From contig NZ_SADV01000033.1 in assembly GCF_006864135.1 (NCBI RefSeq), positions 1 to 39,207 on the forward strand: a DNA stretch of 39,207 nt. The letters are read 5' to 3'. Below the pieces are notes generated by a model, which saw only the letters and a list, made by a program, of their open reading frames with translations, was not told where the DNA came from and searched no databases. The DNA is from Lysinibacillus sphaericus. GTDB lineage: Bacteria; Bacillota; Bacilli; Bacillales_A; Planococcaceae. How positions within the stretch are numbered: position 1 is the stretch's first letter; every line of letters begins with the position of its first letter. Position numbers and translations under genes: made by a program. Below, one piece after another: positions 1 through 7,679 of the stretch.

Positions 1-186
1 GCTGAAATCAATAAAGAAATTCATCCACACCAACTTAGACACAGCTATGCAACTCATTTGTTGAACAATGGAGCTCCAATAGAAGTCATACAAAGTCTTA
101 TGGGGCATGAAAAAAGCGAAACAACTAGGATCTACGCTCAATTAAGCGGGAGGCTAAGGAAAGAGTATTATCAGAAGTATTTTTAA
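1..186 (+). CDS. Tyrosine recombinase (phage integrase family), C-terminal part
   Basis: The reading frame is open from base 1 and ends at the TAA at 184-186; the 61 residues seen are the end of a gene that begins outside the window. They carry the C-terminal half of the tyrosine recombinase active site: HQLRHSYATHLL (the H-x-x-R box), then LMGHEKSETTRIYAQL with the second histidine and the tyrosine nucleophile. Such enzymes catalyse site-specific strand exchange for integrative elements, XerCD dimer resolution or transposition. The short basic tail after the nucleophile does not tell which. Its position beside accessory genes and repeats suggests an element integrase rather than XerC or XerD, but that is inference. 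Confidence 0.85.
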   Translation, partial: AEINKEIHPHQLRHSYATHLLNNGAPIEVIQSLMGHEKSETTRIYAQLSGRLRKEYYQKYF

Positions 187-194
187 ATGTAAAA

Positions 195-249
195 GGAGCA
201 ATGTCTTAAAAGACTTTGCTCCACTTGACTAAAGCACCCGTTAGTTGAG
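195..249. repeat. Double hairpin downstream of the GNAT gene (B-type cassette hairpin)
   Basis: Two adjacent stem-loops. The first pairs GGAGCAATGTCTT (195-207) with AAGACTTTGCTCC (210-222), with one mismatch. The second has arms CTTGACTAA (224-232) and TTAGTTGAG (241-249) around the loop AGCACCCG; two pairs are G-U as RNA. No T-tract follows. On the minus strand the pair lies just past the GNAT stop codon and may end or protect its transcript. A related, degraded hairpin-plus-AGCACCC arrangement recurs at 12254-12325 and 38375-38445. Confidence 0.65.
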
Positions 250-257
250 TAAATTTA

Positions 258-653
258 TTACTTATTTGATTGCCATACCCCACCTGAACCTGGTGTAAAG
301 CCACAGGTTTTATAAAAATTAGTATTGTTTTCCTGGTATGTTACCGTTACAATACCTATTCCATAACGTTCAGACTCTCGCAATAATACTTTTACCAAAT
401 TAACCCCGATTCCCTTTCCTTGATACTCTGGATGAACGATAATATCTTCCATATATCCATGTTCTAAGCCCATTCCACAAACATATCCAAAGGCAATCAG
501 TTTATTATTTTCATTTCTAACCCCAGCCCAGAAATTACACCGTTCAAACAATTTCGGGTAATCTTCATCTCGTCTACCCCAGCCAACAAATTCTCTTAAT
601 TCTGGTACTTCATTATTAGATATTGGTATGTTGATGATAGCTTGATAGTTCAT
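258..653 (-). CDS. GNAT family N-acetyltransferase
   Basis: The 131-residue protein has the acetyl-CoA binding signature of GNAT enzymes: EDIIVHPEYQGKGIGVNLVKVLL, containing the Q/R-x-x-G-x-G/A loop (QGKGIG), followed by the C-terminal FYKTCGF strand. These cytosolic enzymes move an acetyl group from acetyl-CoA to an amine; the substrate cannot be read from the sequence. The start at 653 is supported by TTAGGAGGTGGAATAAAATG. The gene stands alone, with repeat hairpins on both sides (224-249 and 718-744), and its upstream recombinase fragment points the other way. Full length for a single-domain GNAT. It could act on an antibiotic, a polyamine or a protein N-terminus. Confidence 0.88.
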   Translation of the reverse strand: MNYQAIINIPISNNEVPELREFVGWGRRDEDYPKLFERCNFWAGVRNENNKLIAFGYVCGMGLEHGYMEDIIVHPEYQGKGIGVNLVKVLLRESERYGIGIVTVTYQENNTNFYKTCGFTPGSGGVWQSNK

Positions 654-717
654 TTTATTCCACCTCCTAACTTACCTTCTAAATGCTAATTTCTATATGG
701 TAAAGCCTTAGCCCTTC

Positions 718-744
718 TTCAACTAAACTGCGTCGTTAGTTGAA
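718..744. repeat. A-type 9-9-9 hairpin upstream of the GNAT gene
   Basis: A perfect inverted repeat, TTCAACTAA and TTAGTTGAA, around a 9-nt loop ACTGCGTCG. It lies 65 bp upstream of the GNAT start. Related hairpins with the same 9-9-9 geometry are at 37713-37739, 38375-38401 and, degraded, 12254-12280. It may be a recombination end, an RNA processing signal or a 5' UTR element. Confidence 0.75.
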
Positions 745-924
745 TAGCAACAATCTTTTCGAAAACAGCCTTTAGAAAATAACCTATATCTTTTATTACT
801 TAGAGGTTTAAAAAATAGCCTTTAATTTACATTTAATAATTGATATAAGCTCCTTTTGAATTACTGCAACATTAGATTGATTACCGAACAAATTAGTTGT
901 TGTAGTAAATAGAGTCATTTGTGG

Positions 925-975
925 TAAAAAAGAGGATAGATAGAGCGAATTTATTTCAGCTCTTCTATCCTTTTA
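925..975 (-). terminator. Rho-independent terminator of prfC
   Basis: AGGATAGATAGAGC (933-946) pairs with GCTCTTCTATCCT (959-971), apart from one bulged base. On the minus strand the stem is followed by CTTTTTTACC, a T-tract. It lies about 110 bp past the prfC stop. The rest of the 654-1081 gap holds only the hairpin at 718-744; I see no gene in it. Confidence 0.8.
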
Positions 976-1081
976 ATTTCTATACATATAATGTGTGGCA
1001 TTAAATAAGAATTCACTATTTAAAATAGTTTCAGCTTATAACTTGACTTTTAATAAAAAACATGTCGATTCGTGTTTTTCA

Positions 1082-2659
1082 TTATAAAAGGCTATACAGT
1101 TTAATGTCTTCGTTTTTATCAGCGAACCAACGCATAGCAAACTCATTTTCAAATAGGAACACAAAATTATCAAAACGGTCTTTGACAAGCATTGAACGAC
1201 CTGAAGACATTGATTCTTTAACATCCTCTTCGTTTTCAATCCATCTTGCAATTTTCGAACCAATTGGCTCCATCTTCACTTCAACATTATATTCGTTTTT
1301 CATACGATGCTCAAAAACTTCAAATTGTAATTGACCAACTGCTCCAAGAATAACTTCTTCTGTATGCAACGTTTTATAATATTGAATAGCGCCTTCTTGC
1401 ACTAATTGTAAAATCCCCTTATGGAATTGCTTGGATTTCATAACATTTTTCGCAGTGACACGAACAAATAACTCTGGCGTGAACTGTGGCAATTTTTCAA
1501 ATTGGAATGTCTTTTTACTACCTACAACTGTATCACCAATCTGATAAGTGCCTGTGTCATATAAACCGATAATATCACCAGCAACTGCTTCATCAACTGT
1601 TTCGCGGTCGTCAGCAAGGAATTGTGTAGATTGTGTCACTTTGAATGATTTACCTGTACGAGATAAAGTCATGTTCATGCCACGTTCAAATTTACCCGAT
1701 ACGATACGCACAAAGGCAATACGGTCACGGTGTGCAGGATTCATGTTTGCTTGAATTTTGAAAATGAAGCCCGAAAACTCCTCATGATCAACTGGATCAA
1801 TAAATTGTTCATCCTCAGTAATTCGAGGCTGTGGTGTTGGCGCAAATTTTAAATATGTTTCAAGGAATGTTTGCACACCAAAGTTTGTTAAAGCCGAACC
1901 AAAGAAAACAGGTGTCAATTCACCACGACGAATTTTTTCTTCAGAATATTCATTCCCCGCTTCGTCAAGCAACATGATGTCATCCATTGCTTGTGAATAA
2001 TAAGAAGTCACCTTCATAGGATGCTCGACTGCAAGTTCCCCATTATCATCAATTGGTAAGAAACGTTCTTCTTCCTCAGTACGGAATTGCTCAACACGTT
2101 TATTATAACGATCATAAATACCTAGAAACTCTTTACCCATACCGATTGGCCAGTTCATTGGGTAAGCATTAATGCCAAGTACCTCCTCAAGCTCTTCAAT
2201 CAGCTCAAGTGGCTCTTTCCCTTGACGGTCTAGTTTATTGATAAAAGTGAAAATTGGAATACCACGCATTTTACAAACTTTGAATAGCTTTAAAGTTTGT
2301 GCTTCAATACCTTTGGCAGCATCTACGATCATGACAGCACTATCCACTGCCATTAACGTACGATACGTATCCTCCGAGAAATCTTGGTGACCTGGAGTAT
2401 CTAAAATATTAACACGTGAGCCGTTATAATCGAACTGCATAACTGAAGAAGTTACAGAAATCCCACGTTGCTTTTCAATTTCCATCCAGTCAGATGTTGC
2501 AAACTTACCTGTTTTCTTTCCTTTTACTGTACCGGCATCACGAATCGCACCACCAAATAGTAAAAGCTTTTCTGTAATCGTCGTTTTCCCAGCATCAGGG
2601 TGACTAATGATGGCAAAAGTTCGACGCGATAATATATCTTTTTCTAAATTTGAATTCAT
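1082..2659 (-). CDS. prfC: Peptide chain release factor 3
   Basis: The 525-residue protein is a translational GTPase that removes RF1 or RF2 from the ribosome after peptide release, recycling them in the cytosol. The G motifs are intact: SHPDAGKTT (about 19-27), the switch I region with QRGISVTSS (65-72), DTPGHQDF (87-94) and NKLD (141-144). The tail [21 protein letters not shown] is typical of RF3. Length matches the family (about 520-530). The start is backed by AAGGAGAATAACGAG before ATG. It follows murE in the same direction, but a terminator at 2870-2896 separates them, so it probably has its own promoter. The murE-prfC neighbourhood also occurs in Staphylococcus, as I recall. Confidence 0.97.
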   Translation of the reverse strand: MNSNLEKDILSRRTFAIISHPDAGKTTITEKLLLFGGAIRDAGTVKGKKTGKFATSDWMEIEKQRGISVTSSVMQFDYNGSRVNILDTPGHQDFSEDTYRTLMAVDSAVMIVDAAKGIEAQTLKLFKVCKMRGIPIFTFINKLDRQGKEPLELIEELEEVLGINAYPMNWPIGMGKEFLGIYDRYNKRVEQFRTEEEERFLPIDDNGELAVEHPMKVTSYYSQAMDDIMLLDEAGNEYSEEKIRRGELTPVFFGSALTNFGVQTFLETYLKFAPTPQPRITEDEQFIDPVDHEEFSGFIFKIQANMNPAHRDRIAFVRIVSGKFERGMNMTLSRTGKSFKVTQSTQFLADDRETVDEAVAGDIIGLYDTGTYQIGDTVVGSKKTFQFEKLPQFTPELFVRVTAKNVMKSKQFHKGILQLVQEGAIQYYKTLHTEEVILGAVGQLQFEVFEHRMKNEYNVEVKMEPIGSKIARWIENEEDVKESMSSGRSMLVKDRFDNFVFLFENEFAMRWFADKNEDIKLYSLL

Positions 2660-2869
2660 CTCGTTATTCTCCTTTTTTCATACTTAATAATAATAAAAGA
2701 AGACTTGCCTCACTTACAACCTTTTTACATGATTTCCCCAAAAAAGAGGTTTTCATTTTGGCGAGGGACAATGTATAACTTCCTCAAACATTTCGATGAC
2801 TACCCTTTCTTTCCATCTACTCACTCGTTTGCTAACATTGTGACATTCACCAAAAGTACTCAAAAAGAA

Positions 2870-2896
2870 AACCCTTTAGTACGAACTAAAAGGGTT
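2870..2896 (-). terminator. Rho-independent terminator of murE
   Basis: AACCCTTTAGT and ACTAAAAGGGTT form the stem; on the minus strand the hairpin runs into TTTTCTTTTTGAG. It is 90 bp past the murE stop, so murE and prfC are likely separate transcripts. The remaining 2660-2869 stretch presumably holds the prfC promoter; I cannot place it confidently. Confidence 0.8.
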
Positions 2897-2985
2897 CTCT
2901 AAGTATGGTGAACTTACCGCATTTTTGCATGCTTTCCCGTTCACCCTATCAAGTACGCTCTAACATCCTCATTGGAGATCATATA

Positions 2986-4452
2986 TTATACAAATTTTAA
3001 GTGGCCAGCTTCTATTGCAATATCTGCATCACTATGCGGATATTTCGTATTCTCAATAATTTGATAATCTTCATGGCCTTTACCAGCAAAAATAATCATA
3101 TCCCCTGGTTCAGCAACCTCAATCGCATGACGCACCGCATCAGCACGGTCTCCTATACATGCATAATTTTCATGAAGCATCCCTTTAGCAAGATCACCTG
3201 TAATACTATCATAGTCCTCATAGCGTGGGTCATCTGTCGTTAAAATAACGTAATCAGCGGCTGATGCTTTTTCTGCCATTGCTGGACGTTTTGATTTATC
3301 ACGATTGCCACCTGTACCAACTAGGAAAATAAGCTTCCCTTTTTTATATGGTTCTGCTGAAGAAATTGCCTTTTCAATGGCATCAGGTGTATGTGCATAA
3401 TCAACAAAAATCTGCACTGGTAAATCTGAACAAACTTTCTCCATGCGGCCCTTCACTGGTGGTAATTGCTCAATTTGCTCAATGATTGTTTCCATTGAAT
3501 AACCACGGCCATAAAAAGCTACCATAGCGGCAAGCACATTGTAGATATTAAATTCCCCGAGCAAATGCATTTTTACATGGTATATTCCCTCTGGCATTTC
3601 AACGTCAAAAGATGTCATGAAATCTTGATACTCACAGTTAATAGCTCGGAAATCAGCAGTTTCATTTTTCAAACCATATGTCCATACAGGAAATGGTGTC
3701 ATCGCTGCATAGCGCTCTGACCAAGCATCATCAGCATTTAACACTACAAATTTATTCTTTTCTAAGTCTTGTCCAAGTTGAGAGAACATTAAGCCCTTCG
3801 CATGGCCATACTCCTCCATCGTACCATGGAAATCAAGATGATCATGTGTAAGATTTGTAAAAATAGCTACATCATATTCTACCCCAGCTAGACGTCCAAG
3901 TGCTAAACCGTGTGAAGATACCTCCATAGTCATTAATCTGCAGCCTTCCATTTTTGCACGGAATATCATTTGTTGAGTGGATAATGCATCGCTCGTAGTA
4001 TTTGCAGATTCATATAAAATACCATTTAAATTAAAGCCGATTGTTCCTGATAATGCCGATTTTTCACCCATACCATGCATTATATTTTGAATAATACCCG
4101 TTACTGATGTTTTTCCGTTTGTCCCTGTTACGCCAATCATTGCCATATCTTTCGACGGATAGTCAAAAAACTTTGCAGCTAACAAGCCAACTGCACGATC
4201 CGAATCTTTCACAATGACTTGTGCAATATTTTCTGCTAATGGTAATTTTCGTTCTGTTACAACAATTGTTGCGCCACCTTCAACAGCTTTCTGTGCATAG
4301 TCATGACCATCAACTGTAAAACCTTTTATACAAACAAACATACTATTTGGTTGCACACTTCGTGAATCAATTACAATATCACTTACTTGGTCAGGTAGCA
4401 CTCCAATTATTTTTTTCAAAGGTAATGCATTCAACAATTCCTCTGCATACAT
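2986..4452 (-). CDS. murE: UDP-N-acetylmuramoyl-tripeptide synthetase (MurE, probably lysine-adding)
   Basis: A Mur ligase of 488 residues that adds the third amino acid to UDP-MurNAc-L-Ala-D-Glu in the cytosol, using ATP. The N-terminal UDP-binding domain is followed by the P-loop GTNGKTS (about 110-116), the TTSDALS and EVSSHGL motifs, and the C-terminal domain with GTGGNRDKSKRP. The amino-acid selectivity motif reads DDPRYED (about 407-413) rather than the DNPR typical of DAP-adding enzymes. Lysinibacillus vegetative walls contain L-lysine, so a lysine-adding role is likely but inferred. The start is ATG at 4452, eight bases after GGAGG; a TTG five codons upstream overlaps that ribosome site. 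The gene stands outside any cell-wall cluster, which suggests a second murE elsewhere. Confidence 0.93.
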   Translation of the reverse strand: MYAEELLNALPLKKIIGVLPDQVSDIVIDSRSVQPNSMFVCIKGFTVDGHDYAQKAVEGGATIVVTERKLPLAENIAQVIVKDSDRAVGLLAAKFFDYPSKDMAMIGVTGTNGKTSVTGIIQNIMHGMGEKSALSGTIGFNLNGILYESANTTSDALSTQQMIFRAKMEGCRLMTMEVSSHGLALGRLAGVEYDVAIFTNLTHDHLDFHGTMEEYGHAKGLMFSQLGQDLEKNKFVVLNADDAWSERYAAMTPFPVWTYGLKNETADFRAINCEYQDFMTSFDVEMPEGIYHVKMHLLGEFNIYNVLAAMVAFYGRGYSMETIIEQIEQLPPVKGRMEKVCSDLPVQIFVDYAHTPDAIEKAISSAEPYKKGKLIFLVGTGGNRDKSKRPAMAEKASAADYVILTTDDPRYEDYDSITGDLAKGMLHENYACIGDRADAVRHAIEVAEPGDMIIFAGKGHEDYQIIENTKYPHSDADIAIEAGHLKFV

Positions 4453-4602
4453 TTCATAGTCCTCCAATCAATCTCTACATTCATTTCATCATTTATTGTT
4501 TATTCGACAAAAAATGACAAGATGAATACCCCCACATTCTAATGAACTTATTTTACTACTTATTCACCGATAAATAAAATGCCTGTAAGAACGTTTTTGA
4601 AA

Positions 4603-4616
4603 TGAAAACGCTATCA
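4603..4616. promoter_or_regulatory. Catabolite-responsive element (CcpA site) upstream of murE
   Basis: TGAAAACGCTATCA fits the Bacillus cre consensus TGWAANCGNTNWCA at every position. It lies about 150 bp upstream of the murE start and about 270 bp past the aldehyde dehydrogenase stop, so murE is the only gene it could control from a promoter position. Whether CcpA binds is inference. Confidence 0.55.
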
Positions 4617-4716
4617 TTTTAATATATTTTTAATATTTCACCGTAATTTACCTAACATATCAAAAAACGGCATTAATCGACAAGCAAAATGGGAAATATA
4701 CGTTGGAGAGCAGATC

Positions 4717-4850
4717 AATTATGCCTTGGCAAAATTTGTTGCTGTCGCTTCGCTTTCGCACAGAAAACATTTGTTGCTGTCGCTTTCGCACAAATAAAGT
4801 GCCACAGGATGTGAGGTTCTTAGACCGAGTTCCTCTATTTCTGCGGGTGT
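4717..4850. repeat. Dispersed palindrome-headed repeat element
   Basis: Begins with AATTATGCCTTGGCAAAATT, a degraded copy of the AATTATGCC-TC-GGCATAATT palindrome. Two GCTGTCGCTTTCGCACA-type units follow, then a stretch (GTTCTTAGACCGAGTTCCTC) also found at 20349-20368, ending near CTGCGGGTGTC. The palindrome and end pattern match the elements at 15567, 17295, 19594 and 20304. No credible protein is encoded. Confidence 0.7.
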
Positions 4851-4851
4851 C

Positions 4852-4882
4852 AAAAAAAGTGAGGTGTCATGCCCGACACCTC
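4852..4882 (-). terminator. Rho-independent terminator of the aldehyde dehydrogenase gene
   Basis: GAGGTGTC (4861-4868) and GACACCTC (4875-4882) form a perfect 8-bp stem with a 6-nt loop; on the minus strand it is followed by ACTTTTTTTG. It begins only 7 bp past the stop codon. Confidence 0.88.
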
Positions 4883-4888
4883 CTTTTA

Positions 4889-6277
4889 CTATTTCATGAT
4901 AGTTCGCACAAGCTTAACCTTTTGTTTATATGGGGGAAAGAGAACATTCGTCTCTAACTTCGATGATTTTTTTAAAATAGATTTTGGATGGGTGAAGTTT
5001 TCAAAACTTGCCTTCCCGTGATATGCTTTTACTCCTGATGGTCCGACACCGCCAAATGGCAAATGTAAATTTCCTACATGTGTAATCGTATCATTAATAC
5101 ACCCTCCACCAAATGGTAATTCCTCTAAAAAGTACTGGGTAGCTTTTTCATGCTCTGAGAAAAAATAAGCTGCTAAAGGCTTCGGTAACTGACGAATCTG
5201 GTGAATAGCAAGCGGTAAATCATCATACATCATCACAGGTAAAATCGGTCCAAATAGTTCATCCTGCATCGAAGGACTTGACCATTTCACATATCCAATA
5301 ATTGTAGGCTCAATATACAAATCATCACGATCTGTTCTACCACCAAATGTAATTGCATCACGTTCTTCCACGATAATTTGCTGTAAGCGATCAAATTGTC
5401 TTAAATTCACAATACGACCGTAGTCAGGGCTTTTTAATGCATTTTTACCATAGAAGGAACGAATCGTTGCTTTCAATATTTTCATAAATCGGTCATAGAC
5501 ATCTTTATGAACAAGAACATAATCTGGTGCCACACAGGTTTGACCAGTATTTGTAAATTTCCCCCAAGCGATTCTTTTCGCCGCTACTTCTAAATTGGCT
5601 GTTTGATCAATAATTGCGGGACTTTTCCCACCAAGTTCTAGGGCAATTGGTGTTAAGCGTTCCGCTGCTGCCTTTGCAACAACTTTTCCGACTGCCACAC
5701 TCCCTGTAAAAAATATATAGTCAAAGGATGCATGAATAAGTGCAGTCACTTCCTCTTTTTCTCCCTCTACAAGCCGAACATAAGAAGGACTAAACGTTTC
5801 TTCAATTATTTTTTTAACGATCGCTGCTGTATGCACAGATGTTTCTGATGGTTTTACAATAGCCGTATTACCACCAACAATTGCTCCAATTAATGGCTCC
5901 ATTACAAGCTGGAATGGATAATTGAATGGACCAATGATTAATGTTACTCCGTATGGCTCTCTTACAATAAAGCTTTTTCCCACCTGGTATTGTATCGGTG
6001 TTTTTACAGCTTCAGGTTTCATCCATTCTTCAACATGCTTTACCATATAAGAAATACTATCTAAAACAATGCCAATTTCTGTTGCATATGCCTCAAACTC
6101 ACTCTTTCGTAAATCTAAATATAGAGCATTCAAAATTTCTTTTTCATACTTTAAAATCGTTTTCTTCAGATTTATTAATTGCTCTTTTCGAAATTTTGTA
6201 CTTTTCGTCGCTCGTGAAAAATAAAATTGACGCTGTTCTGTAATCATATTTTCTACATCTTGTATCGTAAAATTCAT
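4889..6277 (-). CDS. Class 3 aldehyde dehydrogenase
   Basis: An NAD(P)-dependent aldehyde dehydrogenase of 462 residues, close to the short class-3/fatty aldehyde type (B. subtilis YwdH is the relative I recall), oxidising aldehydes to carboxylates. Key residues: GPFNYPF near 116-122 and FTGS (190-193) of the cofactor fold, catalytic base Glu214 in LELGGKSP, and nucleophile Cys248 in NTGQTCVAPDY. The C-terminal LPFGGVGPSGVKAYHGKASFENFTH segment is also typical. The end of the protein is basic and mildly hydrophobic, as in membrane-associated class 3 enzymes, but no clear membrane helix is visible. It is transcribed alone. The substrate is not determinable; medium to long-chain aldehydes are likely. 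Confidence 0.93.
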   Translation of the reverse strand: MNFTIQDVENMITEQRQFYFSRATKSTKFRKEQLINLKKTILKYEKEILNALYLDLRKSEFEAYATEIGIVLDSISYMVKHVEEWMKPEAVKTPIQYQVGKSFIVREPYGVTLIIGPFNYPFQLVMEPLIGAIVGGNTAIVKPSETSVHTAAIVKKIIEETFSPSYVRLVEGEKEEVTALIHASFDYIFFTGSVAVGKVVAKAAAERLTPIALELGGKSPAIIDQTANLEVAAKRIAWGKFTNTGQTCVAPDYVLVHKDVYDRFMKILKATIRSFYGKNALKSPDYGRIVNLRQFDRLQQIIVEERDAITFGGRTDRDDLYIEPTIIGYVKWSSPSMQDELFGPILPVMMYDDLPLAIHQIRQLPKPLAAYFFSEHEKATQYFLEELPFGGGCINDTITHVGNLHLPFGGVGPSGVKAYHGKASFENFTHPKSILKKSSKLETNVLFPPYKQKVKLVRTIMK

Positions 6278-6468
6278 AATATAAGCACCTCTTTTTTTAA
6301 AATGGCGTACATAGTTTTTTCATTTCGAAACAAACTATCTTTGTCTATACGATACAACATTGACAATCAAAATTCCTCTTTCTTGAATGGACGGAGTGTG
6401 TAGATGGTTTTGTGATTTTGGGAAATTTACAACTACATATTGAAAAATTGAAACGGGGGCTTAGACGA

Positions 6469-6624
6469 ATGACAACAACAACAGGAACTTGGTGGGAGTC
6501 TATTTTTTCTGGACCATTAGCACACGGTATTTGTGAAGAAAAATTATTGCTATTGCAAGATGAGGCATTTTTATATCTCTCTACAGCAGCGAGTGAGAAA
6601 AAAGAAGAACCTGAAGTTAATTAA
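6469..6624 (+). CDS. Small uncharacterised protein, 51 residues
   Basis: I do not recognise this protein. ATG at 6469 follows CGGGGGCTTAGACGA, a good ribosome site; a GTG at 6412 would add 19 residues but has a poorly placed site. The product starts with a Thr-rich stretch and WWESIFSGP, continues with LAHGICEEKLLLLQDEAFLYLS and ends in an acidic/basic tail (EKKEEPEVN). It has no signal peptide or membrane span. It is one of very few plus-strand genes, is divergent from the aldehyde dehydrogenase, and is closed by a strong terminator 1 bp past the stop. That terminator and the ribosome site are the main reasons to believe it is real. Confidence 0.6.
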   Translation: MTTTTGTWWESIFSGPLAHGICEEKLLLLQDEAFLYLSTAASEKKEEPEVN

Positions 6625-6670
6625 AAATAGCGCGTTATAGGAGGTTATTTCCTATAATGCGCTATTTTTT
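6625..6670 (+). terminator. Strong Rho-independent terminator of the 51-residue gene
   Basis: AAATAGCGCGTTATAGG pairs with CCTATAATGCGCTATTT (one mismatch) and runs into TTTTTT on the plus strand. The A-rich 5' flank means it could also work on the minus strand. Confidence 0.9.
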
Positions 6671-6679
6671 GAACTTTTA

Positions 6680-6755
6680 GGCTCAATCCCAAAAGTTGTT
6701 AAAACTCATCGGACGCCTCCAAGAAAGTGCCTATTCGGAACGGAAATCAACCATG
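6680..6755. mobile_element. Decayed MITE copy
   Basis: Starts with GGCTCAATCCCAAAAGTTGT, a degraded form of the GGTTCATCACCAAAAGCTGT end of the MITE at 13281-13547. It then shows CTCATCGGACGCCTCC and GGAACGGAAATCAACCA, the reverse complements of segments in the MITE at 7680-7935. The far inverted end is lost, so this is a deleted third copy in opposite orientation. Confidence 0.65.
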
Positions 6756-6779
6756 TTATGTTACTGAGCTACTTCATAC

Positions 6780-7310
6780 TTAAATGGATACAATTTGCTG
6801 AAATTGTGTTAATTCTACATCAAGACGGTTAATAGCTTCTTCCTCGATAGCAAAGCTCCCATCTTCTAATCGAATAATTTGTTTATCAACAATATAAACA
6901 GAATGTGCAATAGTTGTAGCTCCTAATACAGCTAAAACTGGTTTTAATGCATATTCTAAAGCGAGTAAATGTCCAATAGAGCCACCTACAGCAATTGGTA
7001 AGATAATCTTTCCAAGCAATGCTTTTTGCGGAAGCAAATCTAAATAAGTTTTCAATATTCCTGTATATGAAGCTTTATAAATTGGCGTCAAAAGTACGAT
7101 AATATTTGCTTCTTCAACCTGTTTATTTTCTGAAACGATGGCCTCACTTGCAAAATTAGCCTTAATTAAGTCCTCAGCTGGCAATTCATGTACATAATTT
7201 GTGTGTACCGCTATTCCCTGTGCTTTTAAGTAATTTTCCACCTTTTCATGAATCGCCGTCACGCGTGAATTTCTCGAATTAGTGCCATTAATAATAACTG
7301 CTTTTGTCAT
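6780..7310 (-). CDS. NAD(P)H-dependent FMN reductase (SsuE-like)
   Basis: A 176-residue flavodoxin-fold protein of the NADPH-dependent FMN reductase family. The N-terminal strand and phosphate loop AVIINGTNSRNSRVTA precede the flavin-contacting LLTPIYKASYTGILKTYLDLLP and the IAVGGSIGH segment. Such enzymes reduce free FMN with NADPH and hand FMNH2 to a partner monooxygenase, as SsuE does for SsuD in sulfonate desulfurisation. The remains of an LLM-type monooxygenase gene lie directly upstream on the same strand (7381-7481), which supports this role. The partner is broken, so the reductase may serve another enzyme or be in decay. ATG at 7310 is preferred over the GTG three codons upstream, because that GTG overlaps the AAGGAGTG ribosome site. 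Confidence 0.85.
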   Translation of the reverse strand: MTKAVIINGTNSRNSRVTAIHEKVENYLKAQGIAVHTNYVHELPAEDLIKANFASEAIVSENKQVEEANIIVLLTPIYKASYTGILKTYLDLLPQKALLGKIILPIAVGGSIGHLLALEYALKPVLAVLGATTIAHSVYIVDKQIIRLEDGSFAIEEEAINRLDVELTQFQQIVSI

Positions 7311-7380
7311 ATTAGCCACTCCTTTTTAACAAAGATAAATGTCCTTACTCCCAATGCAATGTCTTTTCGTAATGTAGCGC

Positions 7381-7481
7381 CTAAGTAACCTGTTTTACAT
7401 AATCAAATGTTGCAGGCATATTTTCATTTTCTACATTACGTAACCATCCTCCAAAAATCGGTAGCCAAATCCTAATTTCAT
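7381..7481 (-). pseudogene. Remnant of an LLM-class flavin-dependent monooxygenase (SfnG-like)
   Basis: On the minus strand, AAGGATGGAGT precedes an ATG at 7481. The first codons read MKLGF; the frame must then shift by one base (one T missing) to continue as WLPIFGGWLRNVENENM, then PATFDYVKQVT and a stop at 7381. That is the characteristic N-terminus of LLM flavin-dependent oxidoreductases of the dimethylsulfone monooxygenase/alkanesulfonate type, whose full length is about 350 residues. Only about 32 codons survive. It sits just upstream of the FMN reductase gene, its natural partner. The family call is from pattern memory of this N-terminal motif. Confidence 0.6.
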
Positions 7482-7531
7482 ACTCCATCCTTCTCAAGTT
7501 CAATAGAACTTCACAACATAAAGATAAAAAA

Positions 7532-7582
7532 AGGCTTCTATGTTTACGTTCGGAGAAAATCCGTTACGTAAAATAGAAGCCT
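7532..7582 (-). terminator. Leader terminator ahead of the broken monooxygenase/FMN reductase unit
   Basis: A long imperfect hairpin: AGGCTTCTAT (7532-7541) and ATAGAAGCCT (7573-7582) at the base, ACGT and CGGA/TCCG pairs further up. On the minus strand it is followed by TTTTTTATC. No gene ends upstream of it; a promoter-like pair sits about 50 bp further upstream and the relic start codon 51 bp downstream. It therefore looks like a leader attenuator rather than a gene-end terminator. The leader is too short for a standard SAM-I riboswitch. Confidence 0.65.
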
Positions 7583-7632
7583 CTAGATATCTAGTCAACT
7601 CATTTTTAAAAACCAAGTATTCTTATAAACTT

Positions 7633-7660
7633 AATTTAACATAATGACATACAAAGTCAA
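7633..7660 (-). promoter_or_regulatory. Possible sigma-A promoter for the monooxygenase/FMN reductase unit
   Basis: TTGACT (7655-7660, minus strand), 16-bp spacer, TAAATT (7633-7638). It is about 150 bp upstream of the relic start codon, and the leader terminator at 7532-7582 lies between them. Confidence 0.45.
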
Positions 7661-7679
7661 TAAGTTTTTTCTTTTAATG

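Noticed and set aside
195..744. GNAT unit as an integron cassette with attC site
   Set aside because: The hairpin arms do not contain the GTTRRRY/RYYYAAC core sites and no integron integrase is seen; the visible recombinase lacks enough sequence to judge.
7482..7640. SAM-I or T-box riboswitch ahead of the monooxygenase relic
   Set aside because: The leader before the terminator is only about 40 nt and lacks the S-box core and the T-box TGGNACCGCG motif.
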